The translations under genes were made by a program, and so were the position numbers. From positions 186,001 to 250,000 of the forward strand of contig CAJQUW010005239.1 of assembly GCA_907163375.1 (NCBI GenBank): a stretch of 64,000 nt of DNA, written 5' to 3'. The notes beneath the pieces were generated by a model. The model had not been told where the DNA came from. It saw only the letters and a program-made list of their open reading frames with translations, and did no database searches. Within the stretch, counting starts at the first letter, position 1. Every line of letters starts with the position of its first letter. This document shows, piece by piece, positions 31,201 through 44,029 of this stretch. This DNA comes from Prostheceraeus crozeri (Eukaryota; Platyhelminthes; Polycladida; Euryleptidae).

Positions 31201-32311
31201 CTCCTGATAAATGTATTACTGTAGTAACTTTATCAACACGAGCATTGTATAGTGAGTAGAATCGTACTCTGTGATAACTCTGCATTTCTATCAGTTAAGG
31301 AAAACATATACTTCGTACTGAAATGAATGAATGTAAGACGTAAAGATAACAAAACACGTTCACCTACTCTCAATGAACATAAACTCGCATACAAGTAGCG
31401 CATCACTTGGTATGGAATTGCTCAAGAAGCAGTACCAGTTCTCTTTAAAGTCTATTTCGGTAGGAGGGGAAAGAGTTCACATTTCAAGTGAAAGAATTTC
31501 TTCGCTGTTTGCAATCTTTCTTTCGCGAAATGCAGTTGTTTCAGAAGTTTGAAGATTCAACAGTCGCATAGATTTTGATCAGGAGTGAAAAGGACATTAT
31601 CTCAATATTTGGATACTTCTCTCACTAAAGAAATTAAAGTTCCTTCAATGCATGAGATCGTAAGTTGTTGTGTCGAGCAGCATCAATTGCTCCTTTGTTC
31701 ACTCTTGGAGACTCGACACTGTTCGTCAGTGACACGGGAGAATTGTAAAATTTATTGACGTGACAAAAAGTTTCTACTTTCTTGCGGATACGTTTAAAGT
31801 TTCTGAATGTACAAACTCAGAAGAACTTCTTGCTTAATTCCTTGGGGTTTTTTTTATCGTTTTGATGTTTTCAATCGACTGAGGTGAAGGCCACGTCACT
31901 ATCACTGATGATCGAGAGCCAGCACAGTATGCACAACGATTATTTCAACGTTCGCAGACCTATTCTAAGTGGACGTAGTCGTGGTTTTCTCATTTATTTT
32001 GGCAATTTTGTATAACATTTATTCATTTGGCTTATATCAAAATTCAGATAACTAATTGATGTCTTGTAAAATGATGCACTGCATCAATATTCATCCATTG
32101 ATTAATGCATGCTAGGCGCAAGCATTGAGTACCGCTAATAGCAGTACCAGTACCGCTCAATAGGCTTGTTTTGATATCGGAAATCGGCTTGTATCATCTG
32201 GGCAAATCTTCTTTATGAGCCAGCTATTATAGAAAAGTAATTGACTTTCGAATGTTTGACAAATTATATCATTGTTTATGTTTGTGACAATCTTTGCTTC
32301 TTATCTTTCAG
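28222..32311. other. Intron 5 (4.1 kb)
   Basis: Nothing recognised apart from ordinary AT-rich DNA. Frames at 28712-28990 (minus) and 29798-30145 (plus) have no domain or splice support. It ends with acceptor TATCTTTCAG. Confidence 0.45.
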
Positions 32312-32470
32312 GTTTGAATAATGAACTCAGTGAAATGAAAGCGAAATTCGAGGCTTCAGAAAAAGAATCTTTTATTCTCAGGGATCAAGTGGCAGCATAT
32401 CAAGATCGTGAATCAGACTTGCTAGCTGAATTGGAGAATAAGCGAGAGCTGCTAAATAAATATGAGAATG
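32312..32470 (+). CDS. SHTN1: Shootin-1-like, coding exon 6
   Basis: A 159-nt exon for residues 158-210: LNNELSEMKAKFEASEKESF, ILRDQVAAYQDRESDLLAEL, ENKRELLNKYEN. Donor GTGAGG, phase 1. Long heptad-rich coiled coil corresponding to the central coiled coil of shootin proteins. Confidence 0.85.
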
Positions 32471-32534
32471 GTGAGGTCTGCGAACAGATTAGTGTTTAAC
32501 GTTATAATGGATTAAAAACATCCAACATTTTCAG

Positions 32535-32764
32535 TTTCTCGAGAAGCGATCGTCCAAATAAAGCAGTCAGAGGAGCAGCTAGAGGCTCAAAAAGCTGAAA
32601 TCACTGACATGACAAAGAAAAATCAGGAAATGAAGATCGAGAATGAATTCCACAGAAGACAAAGTCGAAGACTGACATGCATGCTAGAAAATCCAGATGC
32701 GGTTATGGAAGACATGATTGAGACAAGCAACTTGATGCATGACGTTGCCAAAAAAGATGAAGAG
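32535..32764 (+). CDS. SHTN1: Shootin-1-like, coding exon 7
   Basis: A 230-nt exon for residues 211-287. It reads VSREAIVQIKQSEEQLEAQK, then IENEFHRRQSRRLTCMLENP and ends HDVAKKDEE with donor GTGAAT, phase 0. The EFHRRQSRRL segment is the second KRQS-type motif, matching NKLKRQSHLL of vertebrate shootin-1, again followed by an acidic, Met-rich linker. The 64-nt intron before it is the shortest in the gene. Confidence 0.9.
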
Positions 32765-35689
32765 GTGAATATTGTCATTGCTCTTTTAATTACTTTAAAA
32801 TTCATGAAATGATTGATGCACACTCTTAAGCGGTCGCTCAAAAGTAAAAAAAAATCACATTTTGACTATTGAGCAAAGATATGGGCCTTCTGTGGCTTGT
32901 GCTATTAAATTCGGTTGGTTATTAACGCTATCCATACCTGAAGCAGGACAGGTGGCCCGTCATATTTGTGCTGTGGTTCTCTAAAAACTAGTCCGCTTGA
33001 TCTACGCCTCTGTGACCATTAGCTTTAGTGTATTTTCAAACTGTTCACTAAAGGCTAGGGCTAAGCGATAGCTGCACCTTCTCACACCGATGCACCGAAA
33101 ATTTAATAAATTACACTGAAGCACTTATTAAAGAATAGGCGAAATTTAATTTGTCTCGCGTTCTGCATTGACGTGCAATAGTCAGTCAACGCTTCAGAAT
33201 CTTGAAGACAGGGCTTCTATCCTTTATAATTAACGTTTATGATTTCTAGAATTTAATGCTGATTTTAATGATTGCTAAGAAAATTCTAATACTGCCCAAG
33301 AATTTGAAACAGACCTACATCGTCTTCCTTTGATTTGATTTTACCAATACTTACAGTTGCAGGTGGCTCTCATCATACTTAAACCACACACCTCTATGAT
33401 GGTTCTGATGAAATTCTTTAAAACTAGATGGAGACAGAAATCATCCATAGATATGCAACTAAAAATGACAATGACTAAACTGTTAAGTCAGTGGCTGACA
33501 AAGCGTCGAGTTTTTAATTGACTCTTAAAATTAGAGATATATTCGAAGCAATGTCACCTTTGTTTGCAAATTGCTGTGCAAGGTCAGCATCTCAACATTA
33601 CTCTGCTTCAAGCAGACTATCTCTGTTATGTGATGATTTCACCGGATGCCAGAAAATCCTTTGGACGGATCGCTGACTGCTGGAATGCTAAGTCAGTATA
33701 GATCTTAGCAAGAGGAACAACAGCAGGGCATGCGATTTTCACTATTATATTCCGAAATTCTGGGATCGTGGGAATTATTCTTCTTGGCCTAAAATGATTT
33801 ATTATCCAATATTTTCGTCACTTTTTCCATTTTATCTCTGCATCAGGAAATGTATCAGTTATTTTATTATAGCCGTGATTTTCAAAAAGTTTCATTTTCA
33901 TGTCGTAGAAACTTGTAGTTTGAATTGAATTGATAAAAAGAATTGTGGATAAACTGTATATTTCATATACATTTCTCTCAAATTGGCTGTGACTAAGACA
34001 CCAGATAAAATGAATTAACTATAATTGATACAGCAAAACAGCAATTTAATGGAAATTTGAACGTCTCGGTGCACTGGCCCGAGAACCGGTCTACCGCGCA
34101 CAGCCCTACTAAAAACCATAGGATTTGACTCACTGGAATGTCAAATTTATGACATACAATAGTAACCAAAAATGTGTGTCACCTCGAAATATAACCAAAT
34201 GCATGCATGTCAAAGCCTCTTCCATACCACTATAAATGTTCTAAGATTGCATAGGCCTTAGTTAAGAAAAGCAATTAACCTGACGATAAACAGTGATATC
34301 TTCAAAATTCAATAAGACTATAAATTGTAAGGGAGACCTCCTGATGAATTGATGAATTCTCTGATTCCCGAGTCATAAATATTTACATGTATTATTATCA
34401 AGTTATCATTTGCATTCTGAAGAATGGTAATCCACTCTTCGACCACGATGATTATAAGTCCTTCAAACATTTGACGACGCCTCTTTTGGATACTTTCCCC
34501 TAGACCAGATTCCATTACACATGTTCGATAGGGTTGCAATCTGGTGATCTTGATGTCAACTCTATCCTTCAAGTGTTTCTATCATGATGAAGCTGATCAG
34601 CCAATGATGAGCTATGTTTCACGAAAGATAGAATCCGACAGTCTACTAGCGATGCATAAAAAACTAGTACGAGATTAACATTCGCATTCACGCTTTTCGA
34701 ATTTCACTAAAGATTTCAGAATTTGTAACTCACTAAGGTCACAAACACAGATCGCTCCCAGAACACTATTTGACCTAACTTCACAGACTTTGTATACCTT
34801 ATCTGGAGTTCTCAGCTTTCATTTGCTCATCCTTTCATATGGACTTCCGTTCTTGCGGCATCCGCCTTTCATTCCGCAGTCTTCGAAACTTGCTCTAAGC
34901 AGTGGGCGGTTGCTGCGTTCGGTGGATTTCCTTGTAAAACATTATTTATTCACCAAATCTCGTTTTGAGTCTTGCTCTCTACCTCAAAATTATTCTTTTT
35001 CTAAAATTCAGAAGTCACACCATTTCTGATGCTACCAACTTCATTAATGAAAAGCCAAAAACCTCTACTATAAACATATCTTCCTTAGTTCCCTTTGTTT
35101 TCCATTCCACTTTTATGTCACAATTTTGCTGTCATCTTTTCGTTGATCATGCAGGCATGCTTGAGTACAATTAACTTCGAAATCAAATCTTTCTATTACC
35201 AGTGTATTTTTATAACGATGTTACTTATTGACATTAGAAAGCAATTCAAAAGGTGACAGACATTTTTGGGATTAGTGTATATTGAAATGGCTTGAGAAAG
35301 GAAGTATCAACATTTCCTCCCACAGCCATGTTGTACAACCCAAGCGCAGTGAAGGATGGACATATAGCTAAGGGAGGAAGCTTTTATTTCCTCCGAAAGA
35401 ATGTAGCTTTCATTTTGTGACTTATGGATGTCTATTGTTCATTATAAAATTGATAGTTACACCGCGAAATCTATGACTGAATTGATCTATGCAGTATATT
35501 GATATTTTGCTAGTCTCTTGGCAGTTAAGATTGCCGGAGGATGTCATGACTGCATGGGAAATACAGAGGTGTGTAAATTGTGGATGTGGCTTACAGGAGG
35601 ATTGAAAAACAAAGAATTTCGACCCCTTTGTGTTGTGATGGAATTGTGGACAGCACTCGGACGGTCTTGGCATTCTCAGAGCCTCATAG
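32765..35689. other. Intron 7, first part: nothing recognised
   Basis: AT-rich intronic DNA. No transposon protein, tandem repeat or exon supported. Confidence 0.4.
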
Positions 35690-36165
35690 GTAGTAGTAGT
35701 AAACGTTTATTTCAAAGTCATGGAAATTTACAATACGAATCACGTTTATATGCAAACAAGCATGTAGATTTACAGGTGACAATGTATGGTTGGTCAGAAA
35801 ATTAAAGAATGATCATGATCATACAAGTAGCGTGCTTATGAAAAAGATCAAAAAACTCAAGAAATGCGATTTGAAATGAAGTTGTGAATGGGATGAATGA
35901 GTTATGCCTTCGTTGAGAACGCACGATAGGCATCAACAACTGTCCGCTATGTTGAAGTCGACCAGGATGTAAGTGTTGAAGAATGTCATTGCTGTTTTCG
36001 ATTTGATGGAAGAATGACAATGCACGATTGTATCGGCGAATCTCAGGTCCACTTTGTTGTTTTTTTTTTATGCCGAAGCTTGTAATTTTGATGATTTTCC
36101 TGTATGTATGATTTAATTGTATTTTTGTCTTAATTGACCCAAAATAATTTGAATAAGCATGCATC
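35690..36165 (-). pseudogene. LINE 3' fragment with (TAC)n tail
   Basis: The minus-strand frame reads GPEIRRYNRALSFFHQIENS, then HSGQLLMPIVRSQRRHNSFI and PFTTSFQIAFLEFFD, resembling the C-terminal end of LINE reverse transcriptase proteins (RR...RL.FF.KI ... R....NSF.P.T...WN.L). After the stop near 35802 the minus strand ends GAAATAAACGTTTACTACTA followed by CTACC, a short microsatellite tail like that of CR1-type elements. 5' truncated. Confidence 0.5.
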
Positions 36166-39100
36166 GTCCCTCAACATACTAAAAGGATGCCCATTTAAAC
36201 AAATCAGAGAGAGAGGGGATAACTGTTATGGCAGAAATCTATGTAGCATGGAGCGTTGATAACGCTTTCGAGTAATAGACATTTAGTCGTTGAGAAGTAT
36301 TTTTCATTTGAAATAAGTTATTTTCCCTCCTATCTAACACATGGCATAATTAAAATGGGCATCCTTTAAAGACTTCTGTGATTCGTTCTTTATAGGAGCT
36401 TGCATATGAAAGGTTAATTGAGGGAGAAAAGTTAACTTTCTGATCCCATGGGACTGAAAAGCTAATTTTTCCCCCTGCAGGTTATATAAAAGAGATATTT
36501 TTTCACTCTCATACAAAATAAAGAGTAGTTTATTGAAGGTCTGAAAAATGCATGTATTGGATGCATTTTGTAAAACGGATTGTACATTCTTTCTTTCTTA
36601 AATAAAAAACGAAGTCAAGATTTAAACATTCAAACGGTCGAATATGAGAGTAATTATAGCGGTAATGATAATGGAATAATTTGCACTGTCATATCGCACG
36701 TAGGAGTAGCACATTAAAAATTAAAGAATTAAAAAAGGGATTTACAAAAAATATGACCTAAACGCAAAAGTGTCTTTTATCTCAAGCAATGTAAAATCGT
36801 ATTTCTCGTTTAAAAGTATTAAGTCAATTCCGCTGATGAAGTCGTGTGTTGTCTATGAATTTTCATGATTGAGAGGTCCAATTGGCCAATACATTGACAA
36901 AACTAAACGTGGATTGAGGAGCATGAAACGAAACCAACAGCAATTAATGAAAATGTGCATGACTGTGTATAATTGCAACTCAGAAATTTGACAACAATCT
37001 AAAACAGTGTTTAAGTGAAAATGTTCTTCGACGTTTATAAACGTTTTACTAGAGGCAACGCGAGCCAATGTTTCGCGACCTTGCAGATTGTACCTTCGCG
37101 ACCAATAATATCATGAAATAATTCGCCACTTTGCACTGTACAGGGTACAGCTTCTTTCAACAAACAAGATCGTTTTTATTGTCCTTGTCATGCCACTTGC
37201 TTTCGGATTCAATTATGATCATAATCTGATTTAGACTTAAAGGATGTATGAAATGAAAGCATCCGCTTATTCGAATGAATTTTTAAAATGCTGCTTGTTT
37301 GATGGTTTATATTAATGATAAATCTGTTAACGGTTCATCAAAATATCCGGTATTGGTTGACTTATCTGAATCACTTGATTGATTTACAGTAAACATCGGA
37401 GATATACTTTAAGCACATTTCTTAGTGGCGGAGAAACGGTGGTAGAGGGATGGGTTGCTAATCCTGGAACCGTGACGAGAAGCAAAAGTGTTATTCTGCT
37501 TTTGTTTAAGTTTCGATCTAAAAGTGTCTCAGATAATGCAAGCACACATCTAGCAGTTTAATATAATTGAATTTGATATGAAAATTGAATCGCTCTCGTA
37601 GTTGCATTTACTCTAGCAGAATCTCCTCAGATTGCTATCTTTCGATCCAAGTACAATGAAATCGGAAAGCCGGAGTGGGAAGTCAGGAAATTTTCAATTT
37701 TACGACTGGATGATTTTTTTCTTCATCTATGAATCAGATCATTTACTCAATTATTGAGAAAATGAATTTTGAAAAATACCAGTAGCCTATATGCTCAAGA
37801 ATCTGGGTAGGCTAATTATCACTTGCTTTAATGCATTCAGGATTGCAACATCCATTCAAATAATCGTGCGCAGATAACTGCTAAAGAGTTTAGATTGCTG
37901 GAGAAAACTATATACAGAACTGCATAGAATTAATTAAATAATTTCTATCTTCGCAGAAAACTATTCGAGTTTATTGAAACATACAAATAGATTTTTTCTC
38001 AATATGGATTTAGTCCTGCAAGGCTTATGATTATTTGCCAAGTGTTGTAACGTATCTAATTATATACAATCAATAAAAAATATATATTCAAATTATATAT
38101 TAATCACAATAAAGAGTTTAAACAAACTAAAGATAGTCAATGAAATTGCAAAAGAAACAAAAAACAGATTGAACAAAAAGAAAAAAAGCAGATCACAAAA
38201 TTCAGGTCAACCTAGCTCTGATAAAGGAGCCATCATTGAACAATTGCTTATTCAGAAACGGCTTTTAGTTCACCTAAACTCTTAATTGTGATTGACTATC
38301 TACTGATTTGCCCTCTTGTCATAATATGTAGTTGTCATGTCTTACCTCCTCCCCCTATTCGGAAATCCTAGATACGGTTCTTTATTAATCACACAATACT
38401 ATTTGTTGATAATCACTTTTCCCATTCCTAAAGAAAAAAGGTGTCAAATACCAGCATTCGCTGATCAGAGTAGATGAAGAGCCTAACTGTGGGTATCCAT
38501 AACACCAACACAGCTCATGCAATGCAAAGAAAAAGTGACATTGAAATTTAATTGTTTTCCTTCAAATTGCTATTTTAGAATCAATATAAGGAAGGGACTA
38601 ATCGTCATCAGTCACATGGTCAGGTGGCTGATCGAGGATGTGTTATAGCCAGTTAACCTCGTCTAAGCATATTCCGTACCTGTATTCGCAACTTTTTAGC
38701 AGATATGAATAACTTACTTTACCAGCGTTTGACTCTGTCGCCTATAATTTACAGGTGCTCCATGGAAAATATGAAAGTCCTCAATTATGCTTATTAAGAA
38801 TATAATTGATTGATCGGTTCACGATTAATCCATCGTAGTCAAAACAACTCATTACTTTTCTCATGCATTGATTTGATTGTACACCAAAAAATGTGCACCT
38901 ATGTTCCTTCGTTTAACTCATTGCTCGCATAATGCTTGCTACTCATTTGTTGGTCAACAAAGCACTTCAATTGTTATCTTAATGAATGTACGTATTCATG
39001 ATGTAGGCTGGCGCCTGTTGGTTTACCGATAGTCAAAATTTGCTCTCATCGTCAGATTTTGTATGATCATGTATGATGAGTTGATATCAAGAATGTGTGA

Positions 39101-39598
39101 CTTTGATATCATGATTTCGGATGCAGCAATCATTATCAGTATACCGATAAGAGTCAAGTTAACAACACAATTCAGTCTATAGAAGCAACATGCATGTGAC
39201 TCCAATACAAACAAATTTCATCAGTTTTCTCTTATGCAGAATTCAAAGATATAGACTACTTTTGATGATTTCAATGAAAAAATATATAGGGTCGATATAC
39301 AGGCTGTTTAAAAAATCATTCAATTTCATATAACTACATTGTATATCTATCTTTTGAATTTACACAGGCCTCGACAGCCGAGATAGCGAGCTTTGTTCAT
39401 CGCCTCACAAATGGTTCTGTAGCTCTTCATTCTGAAGCACAGAACACATCTTAAAATACGTCAATTTTTGAGCAAATTTTATTTACAGGTGTTTTATATG
39501 ACCTCCTCTGGAAGCACTGCAATCATCGAGACGATAGTCCAGCTCATGTCATACAGCAGTAAGCTTGTCATTTGTCACTGACGTCACTGCTTCAGTAA
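36166..39598. other. Intron 7, middle part: nothing recognised
   Basis: AT-rich, with A-rich and AT-rich low-complexity runs near 38060-38190. No gene or repeat family supported. Confidence 0.4.
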
Positions 39599-39600
39599 TA

Positions 39601-41011
39601 CAGTCACTTGCAAATGTTTAGAGCCACCCACTCGAAAACAGCAATTTTGTTTGTAAGCGACGATGTGAGTCAGTAATCGTACCGACGCCGATGCAGGGAC
39701 TCTTTACCTATCTCATGGCAATAATTAGATATCTATGACATGCACTGAGCAAGTGCGTTCAGCATTTGAATTTGAATTTGAATTTCAAACGATCAAAGTT
39801 GATGGAGCTAAGTCTCATCATTTTCATAGTAGTCGGCGTTAGTCATGGGTAGGAAGAAGTCTATCTTGCCAACCACTCGCGCTCAAATCGTTGCATTGTC
39901 GAAAATTGGAATGAGCCAAAGAGAAATAGCAAGGAAAATGTCTATCAGTCGCCATGGTGTACAATGAGCAATTCAGAAACATGCCCGTTTTTCCACTTTC
40001 CATGATGCGAGAAGATCTGGACGACCACGGAAGACAACTACCCATGACATTCGCATCATAAAGCGATATGCGCAAAAATTTCCGACCTTGAGCCTGCCTA
40101 AGCTATCTGAAATGGTGAAAGAAAATGGAATCAACGTGAGTACGAGCACTTTGTCACGCCGTCTATCGAAAGAGCTAGGTTTGAAGAGCTACCGACCGGC
40201 TAAGAAGCCCAGACTTACTCCAGCAATGGCGAAGAAGAGGTACTATTTCGCAAAACGTCATCAACACTGGACCGAGTCCGACTGGAAGAAAGTAATGTGG
40301 AGTGATGAGACTATCGTACAACAGTTCGGGACTCGCTCGATGCAAGTTCGACGCCCACCAGGACAACGCTTCAACAGCCGCTACGTTGTCCCAACAGTGA
40401 AGCATTGTCCAAGCCAAATGGTATGGGGAGCCATCTCATCAAAAGGACGGGCATGCATATCGTTTCTCCCAAAAAATACGACAATGAATGGACAGCGGTA
40501 CCTGGAAGTCTTAAAAAGCAAGTTGGAGATGCACATGGACATACACAACACGAATATATTCATGCAGGACGGAGCACCATGTCACCGGTCGAAGATGGTC
40601 ACAAGTTGGCTACGATCAAAGGGAATTGACGTTCTCGAATGGCCTGGAAATTCTCCCGACTGCAATCCGATCGAGAATGTATGGAAGATACTCGAAGACA
40701 AAGTCGCAGCGAAGCATCCGACGACTGCAAATCTCATCCAGTGCATCAAGGAAGTGTGGTGTTCCGAAATCACCGAAGAATACTGCCAAGAACTGATAGC
40801 CTCCATGCCGAAGCGCATGGCAGCGATCATTGCTGCTAGGGGCTACTTTACTAAATATTAGCAGTCAAATGTGTTTTTGTCAGTTTTATATGTATTCAGA
40901 TGAAAATATATTCATTATTTGTAAATATAATAGCTCTAATTGTTGTTATCATTAAGTGGGATAAAATATACGCTTTTCTGGTGGGTGGCTCTAAACTTTT
41001 GCAAGTGACTG
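39601..41011 (+). mobile_element. Tc1-type transposon (1411 bp) with TA duplication
   Basis: About 40-bp terminal inverted repeats: left CAGTCACTTGCAAATGTTTA, right (reverse complement) CAGTCACTTGCAAAAGTTTA, both continuing GAGCCACCCAC. TA dinucleotides flank it at 39599-39600 and 41012-41013, the Tc1/mariner target duplication. It holds one transposase frame and inserts into intron 7 of the shootin-like gene. A (TTTGAA)n run lies near 39766-39786 in the leader. Confidence 0.95.
39845..40861 (+). pseudogene. Tc1-family transposase with one premature stop
   Basis: The frame from ATG 39845 (MGRKKSILPTTRAQIVALSK) to TAA at 40859-40861 is 338 residues, normal for Tc1, and is interrupted only by TGA at 39965-39967 (codon 41). 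N-terminal paired-like helix-turn-helix region (MSQREIARKMSISRHGV), a GRPR-type hook (RRSGRPRKTT), then the DDE catalytic domain: WSDE (D154), MQDGAPCH (D242) and SPDCNPIEN (E277), giving a DD34E spacing. The stop follows GTACAA; a single C-to-T change of a CGA codon would explain it. All catalytic residues remain, so the copy is young but not functional as read. Confidence 0.9.
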
Positions 41012-41013
41012 TA

Positions 41014-43547
41014 CAATAACGCAATACTGCTTGTTTTTGTAAGTGGAGGCGAGTAAACCTTATCACTCTCACTACCCTAAAGAAAAAAATGTCAACTGTT
41101 AGGTCTGTGATCTGGAGGCCATTTATGCAATGCTAGATCTGAAGATGACCGATCCATCGTTGAGGTAGCTCGCTATACATTAAACATTTGTCGGACTTCA
41201 CCATACCAGTGTGTAGACCAAACATCCTGTTGAAAGATGGAATCTTCGAATCGGCCTTAACCTGAAGGAGAAGTCAGTTTTGTAGCATTTTCAGACATGT
41301 GGTACCGGTGATCACGACTTCATCGAAGAAATATAGTCCATATACCTATTCACAGGAAACACCGCAGAACACGCTGATGTTCTGTGAATCTCTTTGAAGT
41401 TCCATTACTTCATGTGCAATATACATATCGATGTTTCAATCCTCATGTTGTGACGGTTCACTTTTCCGCTGGTTTAAACTTGAAATTAGACAATTATATA
41501 GAACTTCTTGAATTAATGATAATTTTATCTACAATGAATTATGGGTTATCTTTTTTTCAAGGAAAATCAAAACTCTCAAAACTGACAGGAAGTCACACTA
41601 GACTTTTATGCCACAAATTCTCATTAATAAATTCAACTTTTGATGTATTTTGGTTGCATTGCATGTTTCAGTAATCAATTATTGAAAGAAGGGGTTATTA
41701 AGAAGATAAAAGGGCGATTGCGGAGAGGGAAGGGAGTTCGGAATTCCGCAATCGGCGTCATCTCTACGAATTTATTATGTTACTAATCTCATTATTTCTA
41801 TTATATCATTATGGATGTAATCCTGAATCATCATCATTGCACTTACTACAGAAATTCATGCAGGTATTTTTAAATCTAATCATTTCGGCAAAATTTTATT
41901 GATCACATTAATCAAGGAAAACGATTCTTCAGTTTAAACTTCAATGACAGAATCTTCATCATAGGGCCTTAGCTTGTTCACCTGTTCGGACGAAAGTTCT
42001 CACAACTAAATAGATTGCATTCGTCAATTATAGATATACTATTGATGAAAAGTGGGTGATCAGTATCCTAAAATAGATTGATATATATTTCAATGCAGAA
42101 GTCTCTAACACACTTGGGTAGGATACGAGTGCGCTCCTCGACTCTATTTTAACATTGCATCGTTTTGCTTTACACTCCCTCCGCGCCTGCTCAACGCGCG
42201 ATAATTCTTCAAAATGTTAATGAAAGGGGGGTCTAGTAGTATGTTAATCCGAATCTTCCAATCCACATGATGACTTGCCAAGCGATCAAGAGAAAAGATA
42301 ACATGACTGAAAACTAAAATCGCCGATACCTATTTGAAAAGGAGTAAGCCTTCTCTTAATAGTTGGGTTCTAGCGATGACAAGGCTTACTGGTGGGAAAT
42401 GGGTCAGTGTGTTTAGACTCAATATGACATGGGACGGTTATTGTAAAAAAGATTGAATTTTCGGACGAATTTCTAGGTGTAGTCGTTTGTTGGTGATTAG
42501 CGACAATGACAGTTAATGCTACTAGCACTTTAATAAGAGAACCATTTCTGTATCAGAAATGAAATAGAAATCTTTATTCCCATCAGCAATGGTAATTTTT
42601 ACTGTTATGGCTCGTTATCAGCTTTATCTTTTCTGAAAATAACTTGCTACGTAATTTGCTCGGCAATTCGGTCTGCTTTCTTTCATGCTTGGTCCGATGG
42701 CGATTGTTCTGAGGATTTGCTCACAATATTGCTCGATATATCAATAATAGATGTTTTCATTGCAATTGATGATGTGCAATTTTTTTCTCGAGATGCAAAT
42801 GGGACGGGAAATTTCGTCCCATCAGACAGTTTGGCTATAGAGTAATCGACATCTGGTTCCTCCAGGCATAGTGGACTCGATTGTGGGGAAAAATAGGGAG
42901 TTAAGTACAGGAGTTAAACGGGAAGTTCAAGTCAGATTGCTTAATTGTCAGGTGATCTTTTTTGATCAAAATTTTTATTTTGGTTATTTTTTACCCTTTC
43001 GTTACTTAATTAGTTAATGTCAATGACGAAATATTCATCAGGGATTTCAACGGCGTTCAATACTAGACATGGATACATTATACAGTATAAGTAACGTACT
43101 CATATTATTTTTAGTAGCAGAGCATTCGCCAATGGCGAATATTCTGTCCGTACTTGTTTTGCTGAGTTCCAGATATTTTTCCCTCACATAATATGAAATG
43201 GGTTTGATACTATCGAAATTTTGTAAACCGTATTATTGCTGATCAAACACAATTAATAACTTACTAAAAATTAAGTCTGTTTTTAATAAGTTTTATAAAT
43301 AATCGACAACAGTTTCTTTATACTTAAAATGACTTATCATCATGAATGATCAATGATGTAATAGATGGCTTTCGGTTTTTAACATAATTCTACAATGCGT
43401 ATAAATTTTAGGATTGTGGAGCCTAGTAGGGTATACAGGAATGTATTGATGAATTGAGTTGAACATTCATTCCATGAAATCAATTTATAAAATCATGATC
43501 AATTAATCACATTCATCAATCATGTTATCTTTGTTTGATCCTTTTAG
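41014..43547. other. Intron 7, last part: nothing recognised
   Basis: AT-rich. The acceptor before exon 8 is GATCCTTTTAG. No other feature supported. Confidence 0.4.
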
Positions 43548-43632
43548 ATTAAACAACTAAACGATGAAATCACGAAGTTGAAAGAAAACCTGAACGCTAC
43601 CAAGGCAAAAGTCGAGGAATTGAAGCACGGTA
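43548..43632 (+). CDS. SHTN1: Shootin-1-like, coding exon 8
   Basis: An 85-nt exon for residues 288-315: IKQLNDEITKLKENLNATKA, KVEELKHG. It is coiled coil and corresponds to the shootin segment just before the polyproline run. The donor is ambiguous: CACGGTAGTAAGT offers GTAGTA from 43630 and the stronger GTAAGT from 43633, both phase 1 and 3 nt apart. I end it at the stronger site. Confidence 0.8.
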
Positions 43633-43968
43633 GTAAGTTGTTAATTCAAAAGTTTTCAATATTTTTTCTATCAGGTTTTGTAAAACAGGTTGTATTCGGC
43701 CATGCCACAGAGTCTTGTATAGAAATGTGTATTTACATGAAATTGACAACGCAAAAATGATGAATAACGTCATTTTTCACATAGTCATAGAATATTTACA
43801 ATGTACTTGTCTGCATTTCACGTTTGTATGCTAAGATGTAAGCAGAGACCATCAATTCTCCAATCAGATTTCCTTGTCACAAGTTTAATCTGATGGCGAT
43901 TTCTTCGTTTTAAATTTACATAGTTCGATATCACTTAGCTAGCTTAAATCATTGCATTTACCTATCGC

Positions 43969-44029
43969 AATTTGAGTCTTAAAATCTTAATGCTCTATCA
44001 TATGATTTTAAGACCTGAAGACTCAAATT
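43969..44029. repeat. Short hairpin in intron 8
   Basis: AATTTGAGTCTTAAAATC at 43969-43986 pairs with GATTTTAAG ... AGACTCAAATT at 44004-44029, with a six-base bulge on the right arm. The size is that of a small RNA hairpin, but nothing else supports expression. Confidence 0.4.

Noticed and set aside
32272-32311. ATG upstream of exon 6 as an alternative start
   Set aside because: The codons before the TATCTTTCAG acceptor encode a hydrophobic, non-coiled-coil stretch; they are intronic.
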